From: Bryobacterales bacterium
Lineage (GTDB): Bacteria > Acidobacteriota > Terriglobia > Bryobacterales > Bryobacteraceae
Assembly: GCA_025463005.1 (NCBI GenBank)
Contig: JAOAPR010000065.1
Location: forward strand, 1 to 64,000
Direction: 5' to 3'
DNA: 64,000 nucleotides
The translations under genes were made by a program, and so were the position numbers. Below the pieces are notes generated by a model. That model did not search any database. It worked only from the letters and a program-made list of their open reading frames with translations, and was not told the DNA's origin. Positions 38,453 to 47,426 of the stretch are shown here, in pieces. The first letter of the stretch is position 1, and every line of letters begins with the position of its first letter.

Positions 38453-40492
38453 ATGCGACGAACCTTGTTTGGATTGTTGGGGACGGTGGTGCTGTGCGGG
38501 TTAATAGCGTGGCCCGCCGCCGGTCAGCAAGGCGCCAAGAACGGCGAGTGGCGGACCTACGGCGGCGACCTCGGGAATACCCACTACTCGCCGCTCGATC
38601 AGATCAGCGCAAGTAACTTCGATAAGCTCGAAGTCGCCTGGCGATTCAAGACCTCGAACCTAGGCCCGCGTCCCGAGTTCAACCTCGAATCGACGCCCCT
38701 GATGGCCAACGGCGTCCTCTATGCCGCGGCGGGAACAAGGCGCTCGGTTGTCGCGCTCGACGCCGCCACCGGAGAGCTTCTATGGGTACACGGCGAGCGC
38801 GAAGGCGCGCGAGGTAGCGCGGCTCCTCGTCAATTATCCGGCCGCGGCCTGGCTTACTGGACAGATGGCCGCGAGGAGCGGATTCTTTACGTGACGCCTG
38901 GTTACCGCATGGTCGCGCTGAATGCGAAGACCGGCGATCCCGTCTCCGGCTTCGGCCAGGGCGGAGTCGTCGACTTGAAGCTGGAAGATGACCAGCAGAT
39001 CGATCTGGTCACGGGCGAAGTGGGGTTGCATGCGACCCCGGTGGTCGCGGGCGACACCGTGATTGTCGGCGCCGCGCACCGGTCGGGCGGAGTGCCGCGA
39101 AGTAAAACCAACGTCAAAGGCTACGTCCGTGGATTCGACGTGCGGACCGGCAAACGCCTTTGGATCTTCCACACCATTCCGCGCCCGGGAGAGTTCGGAT
39201 ATAACACCTGGGAGAAAGATTCCGCGGACTACACAGGGAATGCAGGTGTGTGGGGCCAGATCAGCGTGGATGAAGAGTTGGGCATGGCCTACCTCCCGGT
39301 GGAACTCCCGACCGGTGACTATTACGGAGGTCATCGCCCCGGGGCTGGGCTGTTCGGCGAAAGCCTCGTCGCGGTGGACCTGAAAACCGGCCAGCGCAAA
39401 TGGCATTACCAGCTAGTGCACCACGGAATCTGGGACATGGACATTCCGTGCGCTCCGATTCTGGCCGACATCAGCATCAACGGCCGGACGGTGAAGGCCG
39501 TCGCGCAGCCCACCAAGCAGGCGTTTCTCTATGTTTTCGATCGCGCAACGGGCCAGCCGATCTGGCCGATCGAGGAAAAGCCCGTGGAGAAAGGCACAGT
39601 TCCCGGCGAATGGTACTCACCCACGCAGCCATTTCCGAGCAAGCCGCCGGCCTATGACCGGCAGGGTTTCCAACTTGAGGATCTGATCGATTTCACGCCG
39701 GCTCTTCATGCCGAGGCGGTGAAAATGGCGGCGTTGTACAAGCTCGGGCCGGTCTTCACGCCGCCGGTGGTCAGCAAGGTGGATGGCCCCCTGGCCACGC
39801 TAGCCTTGGCCACCGCAGGCGGCGGCACGAATTGGGCCGGCGGCTCCTACGATCCTGAGACTCATAGGGTCTACGTGTTCTCGCAACGTTCTATCAGCAC
39901 GCTCGGGCTGGTTCCCGGCGATCCCAGAATGACCGATGAAGCCTATATCCAGGGGTCGGCACGAACTGGCGCTCGGACCTCGGGGGGAGCGGGCGCGGAT
40001 GCCGCCCAGGACACCAGACCAGCCGCGGCCCGCGAGGGCGATGGAGGGGGAGGCCTGACCGTCCAAGGGCTGCCGCTAGTGAAGCCGCCGTATGCCAGCA
40101 TCAGCGCCATCGATCTGAATCGAGGGGAGATACTCTGGCAGGTTGCACATGGGGAAACTCCGGATAACATCCGCAATCACCCGGCCCTCAAGGGCTTGAC
40201 GATACCGCGCACCGGCCGACCGGGCGTCATAGGCACCCTGGTGACCAAGACTCTGATGATCGCAGGCGAACGCGACTTCTTCACGACGCCCTCAGGCCAG
40301 AAAGGCGCCATGCTGCGCGCTTACGACAAGGCATCCGGCAAAGACGCCGGCGCGGTTTACATGCCGGCCGGGCAAACTGGTACGCCGATGACGTATATGT
40401 TGAATGGCAAGCAGTACATCGTTGTAGCGATCGGCGGAACCGGGTATGAGGCGGAATTCATCGCGTTCCGGCTGCCCAATTCGACCCCTTAG
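38453..40492 (+). CDS. Secreted PQQ-dependent dehydrogenase (quinoprotein glucose-dehydrogenase-like), copy 1
   Basis: 679 residues from the ATG at 38453, which has AAAGGAGGGGG just before it; the track's GTG start is upstream of that ribosome site. Signal peptide MRRTLFGLLGTVVLCGLIAWPAAGQQ. An eight-bladed propeller opens with GEWRTYGGDLGNTHYSPLDQI and contains GDPVSGFGQGG, HHGIWDMDIPCAPIL and VPGEWYSPTQPFPSKP, as in the soluble domain of membrane glucose dehydrogenases but without the N-terminal membrane helices. No CxxCH haem motif. A Gly/Ala/Arg-rich insertion (about residues 500-535, bases 39955-40055) interrupts one blade. It is a paralogue of the gene at 47427. Confidence 0.9.
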   Translation: MRRTLFGLLGTVVLCGLIAWPAAGQQGAKNGEWRTYGGDLGNTHYSPLDQISASNFDKLEVAWRFKTSNLGPRPEFNLESTPLMANGVLYAAAGTRRSVVALDAATGELLWVHGEREGARGSAAPRQLSGRGLAYWTDGREERILYVTPGYRMVALNAKTGDPVSGFGQGGVVDLKLEDDQQIDLVTGEVGLHATPVVAGDTVIVGAAHRSGGVPRSKTNVKGYVRGFDVRTGKRLWIFHTIPRPGEFGYNTWEKDSADYTGNAGVWGQISVDEELGMAYLPVELPTGDYYGGHRPGAGLFGESLVAVDLKTGQRKWHYQLVHHGIWDMDIPCAPILADISINGRTVKAVAQPTKQAFLYVFDRATGQPIWPIEEKPVEKGTVPGEWYSPTQPFPSKPPAYDRQGFQLEDLIDFTPALHAEAVKMAALYKLGPVFTPPVVSKVDGPLATLALATAGGGTNWAGGSYDPETHRVYVFSQRSISTLGLVPGDPRMTDEAYIQGSARTGARTSGGAGADAAQDTRPAAAREGDGGGGLTVQGLPLVKPPYASISAIDLNRGEILWQVAHGETPDNIRNHPALKGLTIPRTGRPGVIGTLVTKTLMIAGERDFFTTPSGQKGAMLRAYDKASGKDAGAVYMPAGQTGTPMTYMLNGKQYIVVAIGGTGYEAEFIAFRLPNSTP

Positions 40493-40524
40493 GAAGTAAC
40501 CTATCGCTCTGCAACCCCGCCATA

Positions 40525-40530
40525 TATAAT
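40525..40530 (+). promoter_or_regulatory. Consensus TATAAT box overlapping an ATG
   Basis: A perfect TATAAT ends at 40530 and overlaps the ATG at 40529. If used as a -10 box, transcription would start near 40537 and the in-frame GTG at 40538 would be a leaderless start. The -35 region is weak. Confidence 0.4.
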
Positions 40531-41461
40531 GGCTTACGTGATTTGCGCATCGAATCGTCGCGATTTCATCCGGACCCTAGCCGGTGGCGTCGCAGGTCTG
40601 TCGTTGTCTCGGGCGCAGACCGGCTCTACGCCGATCACCGCCATCACGCTCGCCGATAATTTCATTCACATCGCCGGAGCCGGATCGAACGTCCTCCTGG
40701 TTACCGGACCCGACGGCGTGTTGCTGGTCGACGGCGGTTCGCCGGAACACTCGGCTGAGTTGCTGAAGGTAGTCGCCGAACAGTCGGGTGCGCGCAAAGT
40801 ACAAACGCTTTTCAACACCCACTGGCATCTGGAAAGCACGGGATCGAATGACGTCCTGGGCAAAGCCGGGGCGAAGATTATCGCGCATGAAAACACCAAG
40901 CTCTGGATGGGCACCGACATCATCTGCAAGTGGCAGAACCGGACCTATCAGCCTCGTGCGAAGGAAGCGCTTCCGAACCAGACCTTCTACACCACCGGGA
41001 AAATGACGTTCGGCAAAGAACAGGTGGTGTACGGGTACCTCGGACAGGCGCACACCGATGGCGATATCTATGTATTCTTCCCCGGACCCAACATATTGAT
41101 GACCGGCGACGTCTTTTCCGTCGGCCAATACCCGATCCTCGATTACACCACCGGTGGCTGGATCGGCGGGCTTTCTGACGCGTGTAAAACACTTCTCAAT
41201 ATAGGTGATGCCCAGACGCGCATTATTCCCGGCGTCGGTCCGGTGCAGGCTAAGGCGGATTTGCAGGCTCAGGCCGATATGTGCGCGACGATGCGCACCA
41301 AGTTCGTTGAGCTGATGAGGAAAGGCATGGGCGCAAAAGACATGCTGGCCGCCGCGCCTACCAAGGACTTCGACGCCAAGTGGGGAAATCCCGAACTGTT
41401 CATCATGAATGCCTATCCGGGCTTGTGGGGACACGTTCGCGAGGTGGGTGGGATCGTTTAG
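40529..41461 (+). CDS. Tat-exported MBL-fold hydrolase with altered metal site
   Basis: 310 residues (307 if the GTG at 40538 is used). Twin-arginine signal NRRDFIRTLAGGVAGLSLS. The MBL fold is clear: SNVLLVTGPDGVLLVDGG, TLFNTHWHLESTGSNDVLG, GQAHTDGDIYVFFP and LMTGDVF. The metal ligands of the second zinc site are replaced: HxHxDH is HWHLES and the usual PGHGP is PGVGP, while the three His of the first site remain. Activity is therefore uncertain, perhaps mononuclear. It lies between the first quinoprotein and the DUF1592 gene in one plus-strand run, 15 bases before the latter, so it is probably part of the same oxidation cluster. Confidence 0.85.
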   Translation: MAYVICASNRRDFIRTLAGGVAGLSLSRAQTGSTPITAITLADNFIHIAGAGSNVLLVTGPDGVLLVDGGSPEHSAELLKVVAEQSGARKVQTLFNTHWHLESTGSNDVLGKAGAKIIAHENTKLWMGTDIICKWQNRTYQPRAKEALPNQTFYTTGKMTFGKEQVVYGYLGQAHTDGDIYVFFPGPNILMTGDVFSVGQYPILDYTTGGWIGGLSDACKTLLNIGDAQTRIIPGVGPVQAKADLQAQADMCATMRTKFVELMRKGMGAKDMLAAAPTKDFDAKWGNPELFIMNAYPGLWGHVREVGGIV

Positions 41462-41475
41462 TTAGGGAGATCTGA

Positions 41476-43845
41476 ATGCGCTACGTTGTCGCTGCAGTTA
41501 CTGTCGGGCTGGCCCTTATCTCCCTTTCAGGACACCTTGGCGCTCAGCAGAGAACTGTTCAGGCGGCGAACGCGGCATCGGCAAAAGCTCTTCTCGACAA
41601 ATACTGCGTCACCTGCCACAACCAGCGCCTGAAAACCGCGAATCTCACGTTCGACACCATGGATCTCGCGCATGTGTCCAACGACGGCGCCGTTTGGGAA
41701 AAAGCGGTGCGGAAACTGCGGGGCGGGATGATGCCTCCTCCGGGCGCGCCGCGGCCGGAACTGACCGCAGTGGATTCCTTCGTGACATGGCTCGAAACTT
41801 CTCTGGACCAAGCCGCGGCCGCCAACCCCAATCCGGGGAGCGTGGCGCTTCATCGGCTCAACCGCACCGAATATGCCAATGCGATGCGCGAGCTGTTTGG
41901 AATCGACGTGGACGCCGCGGCTCTCCTGCCCGCAGATGATATGTCCGATGGGTTCGACAATATTGCGAACGTGCTCAAGGTATCGCCGTCATTTTTGGAC
42001 CAATACATAACCGCCGCGCGGGCCGTAACACTTCAGGCTATCGGTAAGCCAGCTCCAGCGGAGGCAGTGCGCGTTACCCTTCGCGGAAATCCCGCCGAGC
42101 CGGGCGATCTTCCCCTAGGCACCCGTGGCGGAACGGTGGCCGAGTATCTCTTCCCAGCCGACGGCGAGTACGAATTCCGCATGGCAGGGGGCGGCGGAGG
42201 GGGTCGAGGCGGCCGGGGTGCTGCTCCCGCTGCCGATCCCGAAAGCGTCGTCGTGACTTTGGACGACGTCAAAATTTCCACCCTCGGGCGCGTGAACGTG
42301 AAAGCCGGAGTGCACAAGATCGCGGTCAGCACTCCGGCCCGGAGTTTCATCGAAAACGAATCTACCCTGCAAGCGTTTGTTCCCGGCGGAAGCGGCCCGG
42401 CCTACGGCGGAGCAGGCGGCGGACGCGGAGGCGGGCCCCCAGCCGTCACGGTCAACGGTCCGTTCAATCCCGCGGGCAATCGCGTCGAAGCCGGCAGCCG
42501 CCAGCGCATTTTCGTCTGTCATCCACCGGATGCGAGCGAAGAAGCTGCATGCGCTTCGCGGATTTTTACGAACATTGCGCACCGGGCGTTCCGAAGGCCA
42601 GTGACGGACCGCGACGTGGCCGCGCCGCTCGCGTTCTTTAAGCAGGCTCGGGCGGCTGGCGATTTCGAGAAGGGCATCGAAGGAGGCCTGATCGCGATTC
42701 TGGCGAGTCCCAAATTCCTGTACCGCGCTGAAATCCCACCGCAGAGCGTCGCCGCCGGCGCGATGTATCGCATCAGCGATCTCGAGCTCGCTTCCCGGCT
42801 GTCGTTCTTTCTGTGGAGCAGCCTTCCGGACAACGAGCTGCTCACCGTCGCGGAACAGGGCAAGCTCAAGGATCCGGCGGTTCTGGAGCAGCAGGTCAAG
42901 CGCATGCTGGCGCAACCCCAAGCGAAGTCGCTGGTCACGAACTTTGCGTTCCAGTGGCTGAAGCTGCGCGACATGGCAAGCTTTGAGCCCGACCCCATCA
43001 TTTATCCCAGTTTCGATGCGAGCCTGCGCCGGGCATTTCAACGCGAAATGGAACTGTTCGTCGAGAGCGTGTTCCATGAAGACCGCAGCACGCTCGATCT
43101 GCTCAAAGGCGACTACACCTTCGTCAACGAACGTCTCGCGCTGCACTACGGCATCCCCAACGTCCGCGGCGACCAGTTCCGTCGCGTCACGCTGGCCGAT
43201 CCGAATCGGTGGGGCCTGCTCGGCAAGGGCGCGATTTTGATGGTGACGTCCTATCCCAACCGGACCGCTCCGGTGCTGCGCGGCGCGTTTATTCTCGAAA
43301 ACATCGCCGGGACGCCGCCCTCGCCTCCGCCGCCCAACGTGGAGGCGTTTAAGGAAAACAAGGAAGGCGAGAAGGCCAAGACCGTGCGCGAGATCATGGA
43401 GCAGCATCGCGCGAGTCCTTCTTGCAACGCATGTCACGGAGTCATGGATCCCTTGGGCTTCGCGTTCGAGAATTACGACTCGATCGGTACCTGGCGGAAC
43501 AAGGACAAGTACGCGCGCACGCTGATCGATTCGGCCGGGAAGCTGGTGGATGGGACCTCGGTCAACGGTCCCGCAGACGTACGCGCGGCCCTGATGAAGC
43601 ATCCCGACCAGTTCGTGCAGACCATGACCGAAAAGCTGTTGACCTACGGGCTGGGCCGGCGTCTCGAATACTACGACATGCCGGGTGTCCGCAAGATCGT
43701 GCGCGACGCCGCGCGCGATGATTATCGGTTCTCCTCGGTGGTGATGGGTATCGTGAAGAGCGCGCCATTTCAGATGAGCGTCAGGGGTACGGAAACGGCC
43801 CCCAAGAATACGGAAACGGCGTCAAACAAAAAGGCTGGGAATTGA
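41476..43845 (+). CDS. Secreted DUF1592-type protein with planctomycete-type cytochrome c domain
   Basis: 789 residues with signal peptide (MRYVVAAVTVGLALISLSG). The PSCyt1-like haem domain has LLDKYCVTCHNQRLKT (CxxCH, about residue 43), then the family chain DUF1587 (LHRLNRTEYANAMRELFGIDVDAAALLPADD), DUF1595/DUF1592 (AHRAFRRPVTDRDV, RISDLELASRLSFFLWSSLPDNELL), DUF1588 (NRTAPVLRGAFILENIAGTPPSPPPPNV with SPSCNACHGVMDPLGFAFENYD, a second CxxCH near 652) and DUF1585 (LTYGLGRRLEYYDMPGVR). Two Gly-rich insertions follow GGGGGGRGG and GGAGGGRGGG. The C-terminus ends in a TETA-type tandem duplication. These are the only haem motifs in the quinoprotein block, so it is the likely electron receiver (inference). 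Confidence 0.92.
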   Translation: MRYVVAAVTVGLALISLSGHLGAQQRTVQAANAASAKALLDKYCVTCHNQRLKTANLTFDTMDLAHVSNDGAVWEKAVRKLRGGMMPPPGAPRPELTAVDSFVTWLETSLDQAAAANPNPGSVALHRLNRTEYANAMRELFGIDVDAAALLPADDMSDGFDNIANVLKVSPSFLDQYITAARAVTLQAIGKPAPAEAVRVTLRGNPAEPGDLPLGTRGGTVAEYLFPADGEYEFRMAGGGGGGRGGRGAAPAADPESVVVTLDDVKISTLGRVNVKAGVHKIAVSTPARSFIENESTLQAFVPGGSGPAYGGAGGGRGGGPPAVTVNGPFNPAGNRVEAGSRQRIFVCHPPDASEEAACASRIFTNIAHRAFRRPVTDRDVAAPLAFFKQARAAGDFEKGIEGGLIAILASPKFLYRAEIPPQSVAAGAMYRISDLELASRLSFFLWSSLPDNELLTVAEQGKLKDPAVLEQQVKRMLAQPQAKSLVTNFAFQWLKLRDMASFEPDPIIYPSFDASLRRAFQREMELFVESVFHEDRSTLDLLKGDYTFVNERLALHYGIPNVRGDQFRRVTLADPNRWGLLGKGAILMVTSYPNRTAPVLRGAFILENIAGTPPSPPPPNVEAFKENKEGEKAKTVREIMEQHRASPSCNACHGVMDPLGFAFENYDSIGTWRNKDKYARTLIDSAGKLVDGTSVNGPADVRAALMKHPDQFVQTMTEKLLTYGLGRRLEYYDMPGVRKIVRDAARDDYRFSSVVMGIVKSAPFQMSVRGTETAPKNTETASNKKAGN

Positions 43846-43861
43846 GAAAGGGAGTTTTCAA

Positions 43862-45178
43862 ATGTACATAACCAAGAAGCATCTCCCCCGGCGGACATTT
43901 TTGCGCGGCATGGGCACTGCGATCGCTCTGCCGTTGCTCGACGCCATGATCCCGGCCCGGACGGCGCTGGCGCAGACCGCTGCGAATCCGACCCCTCACC
44001 TGGGATTCATCTATTTCCCACACGGCGCCATCATGAATCAGTGGACGCCGAAGACGGAAGGCGCCGGCTTCGAGCTTTCGCCGATTCTCAAGCCGCTGGC
44101 TCCCTTCCAGAAACAGTTGACTGTTGTGAGCGGCCTCGCCAACCGACCAGCCGTCAGCCCGGCCGTGCATGCGATTACTCCCGGAACATGGTTGAGCTGC
44201 GTTCATCCGCGCGCGAGCCAGGATCCTTACGGCGGCCCTACGGTCGACCAGATCGCCGCGCGCCACATCGGCCAGGACACGCCCTTCCCATCGCTCGAAA
44301 TCGCGACCGAGACACGCGGCGGAGGCGGTTCATGCGATCGCGACTTCGGTTGCAGCTATGCCGGCACGATTTCCTTCCGTACCCCCAGCAATCCCCTGCC
44401 GATGGAAAACGATCCACGCAAACTGTTCCAGCGGCTGTTCGGCCAAGGCGACACGCCCGACGAGCGAAAGAGAATCTCCAAGCAGTATTCGAGCGTGCTG
44501 GACCTGGTTTCCCAGGAAGCCTCCGATCTGCGCCGCAGCTTAGGCCCGCAGGACAGTGCAATGCTCGGCGATTATCTCGACACTGTCCGTGAAATCGAGC
44601 GGCGCGTTGAGAAAATGGACGCGCGCGATCTTTCCCACGTCAACATCCCCGATACGCCCGGCGGCGTTCCTCCCAGCTTCGAGCAGCACATCAGCCTGTT
44701 GTTCGATCTGGTGGCCGTCGCGTATCAGGCCAATATGACCCGGGTTTTTAGTTTCATGATGGCGGCCGAGGTCAGCGGGCTGACCTACAACCAGATCGGT
44801 GTCTCCGATGCGTTCCATCCGCTATCGCATCACAACAACGAGCAGGCCAAGATGGATCGGCTGGTGAAAATCCAGACCTATCACACCGACATCTTCGCCA
44901 AGTTCCTGGCCAAACTCCAGAAGATGCCGGACGGCGACGGCACCATGCTCGATCATTCGATCATTCTGTACGGCAGCAACATGAGCAACAGCAATCTGCA
45001 CAATCACGATCCGCTGCCAACAGCGCTGGTGGGCGGATGGAAATCGGTCAAAGGCGGCCAGCATCTGCGGTATCCCGACCAGACTCCGCTGGCCAATATG
45101 CTCCTCACCATACTCGATCGCGCGGGAGTTCCCGAGGAGAAATTCGGCGACAGCTCCGGCAAGTTCGCGGAGGTTTAA
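43862..45178 (+). CDS. DUF1552 protein, Tat-exported
   Basis: 438 residues, GGGAG before the ATG. Twin-arginine signal with the family hallmark LPRRTFLRGMGTAIALPLLDAMIP. Then HLGFIYFPHGAIMNQWTP, LTVVSGLANRPA, and the late LPTALVGGWKSVKGGQHLRYP, all DUF1552 blocks. The fold is related to the alkaline phosphatase/sulfatase superfamily; no activity is known. It nearly always sits directly after a DUF1592 gene in planctomycetes, acidobacteria and myxobacteria, as here (17 bases), which implies a joint periplasmic job. It mirrors the DUF1800-DUF1501 pair at the left end of the window. Confidence 0.92.
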   Translation: MYITKKHLPRRTFLRGMGTAIALPLLDAMIPARTALAQTAANPTPHLGFIYFPHGAIMNQWTPKTEGAGFELSPILKPLAPFQKQLTVVSGLANRPAVSPAVHAITPGTWLSCVHPRASQDPYGGPTVDQIAARHIGQDTPFPSLEIATETRGGGGSCDRDFGCSYAGTISFRTPSNPLPMENDPRKLFQRLFGQGDTPDERKRISKQYSSVLDLVSQEASDLRRSLGPQDSAMLGDYLDTVREIERRVEKMDARDLSHVNIPDTPGGVPPSFEQHISLLFDLVAVAYQANMTRVFSFMMAAEVSGLTYNQIGVSDAFHPLSHHNNEQAKMDRLVKIQTYHTDIFAKFLAKLQKMPDGDGTMLDHSIILYGSNMSNSNLHNHDPLPTALVGGWKSVKGGQHLRYPDQTPLANMLLTILDRAGVPEEKFGDSSGKFAEV

Positions 45179-45180
45179 TC

Positions 45181-46587
45181 ATGAAGACGTGGTTTCTGGC
45201 TGCTCTTGTCGTGACCTCGGCGTTTGCCGCTGACGTCAACGCTCCTTCGTCTGACGGCACTACTCCGCTGCACTGGGCTGCGCACAACAACGACGCCGCT
45301 CTCGTGGACAAGCTCCTCAAAGCCGGGGCCGACGCCAAGGCCAGGAACGAATTCGGCGCAACGCCGATGTCTGAAGCCGCGTTCAACGCGAACACCGAGA
45401 TCATTGAGAAGCTGCTCAAAGCCGGCGCCGATCCCGACTCTCCGTCGGCCGACGGCCAAACCGCCTTGATGTTGATCGCGCGATCGAGTAACGTAACGGC
45501 GGCTAGACTTTTACTCGAACACGGCGCGCACGTGAACGCGAAGGAAAAACAGAAGGACCAGACGGCTCTGATGTGGGCGGCCGCGCAACGCCAGGGACCG
45601 ATGGTGAGGGAATTGGTCGCGCATGGAGCCGACGTGAACGCGCGGACCGTCGTGAACGATGTCCCGTCGCAGGTCAGCACCGAGCCGCGTGCGCAGTATC
45701 GGTCCTACGGCGGGCTTACAGCGATGCTGTATGCAACCCGCGAAGGCTGTCTCGAGTGCGTCAAAGCCATGGTTGAAGGGAAGGCCGACCTGAATCTGGC
45801 GGATCCGGAAGGCGTCACTCCCCTGATTACGGCGATCTGGAACGCCCATTGGGATACTGCGGCGTATCTGATCAAAGCTGGCGCGAATGTGAACAAGTGG
45901 GATTGGTGGGGACGAAGCCCGCTATATCTCGCGGTCGATTACAACACGCTTCCTCATGGCGGAAGGCCCGATGCTCCGTCGATCGATGACACCACGCCTC
46001 TGCAGGTGATCGAACAGCTTTTGAATGCAGGAGCCAACCCGAATCTGCAATTGAAGCTGCTGCCTCCCTACCGGAGCATCGGCTCGGATCGTGGGGTGGA
46101 TGCCATGCTGACCATCGGGGCTACGCCGCTGCTGCGGGCAGCCAAGGCTCTGGATGCGCCTGCGATTCGTCTGCTTCTCGAACACGGCGCAAAGGTTGAC
46201 CTTCCCAATAACCAGGGAATCACGCCGACCATGGCGGCGGCAGGACTGGGATCAGTCGACGCAGACACGCGCGGACTCTATACGACGTTTGACGTGCAAC
46301 AGAAGTCCATCGAGTCGCTCGATCTTCTGCTTAAAGCTGGTGGCGATATCAACGCGCCCGGCGGACGAAGGATGCAGACCCCGCTCCACGCCGCAGCGTT
46401 CTGGGGATGGAACGACGTGGTGCAGTACTTAGTGGACCACGGCGCCAAGCTCGATGTGAAAGATTCCGGCGGCATGTCACCCATCGACGCGGCGCTGGGC
46501 AAAGCGGGCGGCAACAGCCGAGGCGGCCAGCGCATCGATGTGCATGAGGACACCGCGGCTTTGCTCCGGAAGCTCGGCGTAAAGTAA
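45181..46587 (+). CDS. Exported ankyrin-repeat protein
   Basis: 468 residues from the ATG at 45181, two bases after the DUF1552 stop; the longer track ORF reads back into that gene. Signal peptide MKTWFLAALVVTSAFAADV. About nine ankyrin repeats follow: DGTTPLHWAAHNNDAALVDKLLKAGAD, NEFGATPMSEAAFNANTEIIEKLLKAGADP, DGQTALMLIARSSNVTAARLLLEHGA, and so on to MQTPLHAAAFWGWNDVVQYLVDHGA. It has no enzyme domain, so it probably scaffolds periplasmic partners, most simply the DUF1592 and DUF1552 proteins with which it shares an operon (inference). Longer inter-repeat loops appear around residues 160-180 and 265-285. Confidence 0.93.
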   Translation: MKTWFLAALVVTSAFAADVNAPSSDGTTPLHWAAHNNDAALVDKLLKAGADAKARNEFGATPMSEAAFNANTEIIEKLLKAGADPDSPSADGQTALMLIARSSNVTAARLLLEHGAHVNAKEKQKDQTALMWAAAQRQGPMVRELVAHGADVNARTVVNDVPSQVSTEPRAQYRSYGGLTAMLYATREGCLECVKAMVEGKADLNLADPEGVTPLITAIWNAHWDTAAYLIKAGANVNKWDWWGRSPLYLAVDYNTLPHGGRPDAPSIDDTTPLQVIEQLLNAGANPNLQLKLLPPYRSIGSDRGVDAMLTIGATPLLRAAKALDAPAIRLLLEHGAKVDLPNNQGITPTMAAAGLGSVDADTRGLYTTFDVQQKSIESLDLLLKAGGDINAPGGRRMQTPLHAAAFWGWNDVVQYLVDHGAKLDVKDSGGMSPIDAALGKAGGNSRGGQRIDVHEDTAALLRKLGVK

Positions 46588-46589
46588 AA

Positions 46590-46680
46590 AGTGGGGCAGG
46601 CTTTCCAGCCGGCGCTCTATACAAGGACAGCGAGGTGCCGAGCGGAAGCCCGGCTGCAGCCTCGAAAGGCTGACCCCACT
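46590..46680. repeat. REP-like inverted repeat element 1
   Basis: A 91-base near-palindrome fills the gap between two convergent genes. The outer arms agtggggcaggctttc and gaaaggctgaccccact are nearly complementary, and inner cagccgg (46606-46612) pairs perfectly with ccggctg. It begins 3 bases after the ankyrin stop and ends 8 bases before the stop of the minus-strand gene, so it may also end transcription from both sides. A related element lies at 58858. Confidence 0.75.
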
Positions 46681-46687
46681 ATTGCGG

Positions 46688-47335
46688 CTAGCGCTTCACC
46701 TGATCGACGTCCACATCGAGGTTGTGGCCGATCCGGAACCCGATCTGGCCATCCGCGTGGATCTTGCTCTTGGGTTGGCGCGCGACTTCCATGCCGTTGA
46801 CGGTGAAGATCACGTTATCGCCCTGGACCTGGATGCCCAGCGTATTGGTCTGCTTGCCGTCAGCGCCCTGCTTGACGATGGCCGGGTTCGCGGTCCAGTC
46901 CACTACTGTTTTCGGCCCCGATCCCTCCCAGTTGGCGATGAAATACTCGCCCTGATTGCGGACCAGGAAATAGGTATAAGTCGGCGTCGGGCCCATATTC
47001 GTGCCGCCGATCACCAGTCCATAGGAAATTGGGTGGGAGGGCCGTTGCAACTGGGTCAGGCGCGCCGAGTAAGTGTAGTTGCCTGACTTGATCCAATCGT
47101 TGCGATAGAACGTTCCAGCGGATCCCATCTGGAAGTGGTAGACGTCCCCTGCCTGGGAGAACTTGATTCCCGCGGGAGTTCCGCGATCCGGGCGTACATT
47201 CCAGCCGGCTGGAAACTGCCCGCCGGTAACGGCCCGATCCGGGTCATTCTTCCCGCCCTCTTGGGCAGACGCCACGGCACTGACCAAAGCGAACATCAAA
47301 ACGAGCGTACGGAGTTTATGAAAGTGATTGATCAT
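46688..47335 (-). CDS. Secreted LamG/DUF1080-like (3-keto-disaccharide hydrolase-like) domain protein
   Basis: 215 residues from the ATG at 47335 (MINHFHKLRTLVLMFALVSAVASAQ, signal peptide); the track's longer start has no support and overlaps the divergent gene. The body has the concanavalin-like beta-sandwich pattern of DUF1080 proteins: QAGDVYHFQMGSAGTFYRNDW, SYGLVIGGTNMG, YTYFLVRNQGEYFIANWEG, NTLGIQVQGDNVIFTVNGMEVAR, ADGQIGFRIGHNLDVDVDQVKR. The last part is the classical DUF1080 ending. It probably binds or cleaves sugars in the periplasm (inference). It diverges from the second quinoprotein gene. Confidence 0.75.
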   Translation of the reverse strand: MINHFHKLRTLVLMFALVSAVASAQEGGKNDPDRAVTGGQFPAGWNVRPDRGTPAGIKFSQAGDVYHFQMGSAGTFYRNDWIKSGNYTYSARLTQLQRPSHPISYGLVIGGTNMGPTPTYTYFLVRNQGEYFIANWEGSGPKTVVDWTANPAIVKQGADGKQTNTLGIQVQGDNVIFTVNGMEVARQPKSKIHADGQIGFRIGHNLDVDVDQVKR

Positions 47336-47426
47336 AACGGAGATCCTAATGGCGAGTATATCAGTCCGCCTTCGGCGGGTGTTTGTTATACACTCTTTGG
47401 ATATCTCTAAGTGGGAGGCACACCGA

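Noticed and set aside
42115-43602. 495-residue minus-strand ORF opposite DUF1592
   Set aside because: Antisense shadow caused by GC-rich codon bias; the plus strand shows the full DUF1592 domain chain.
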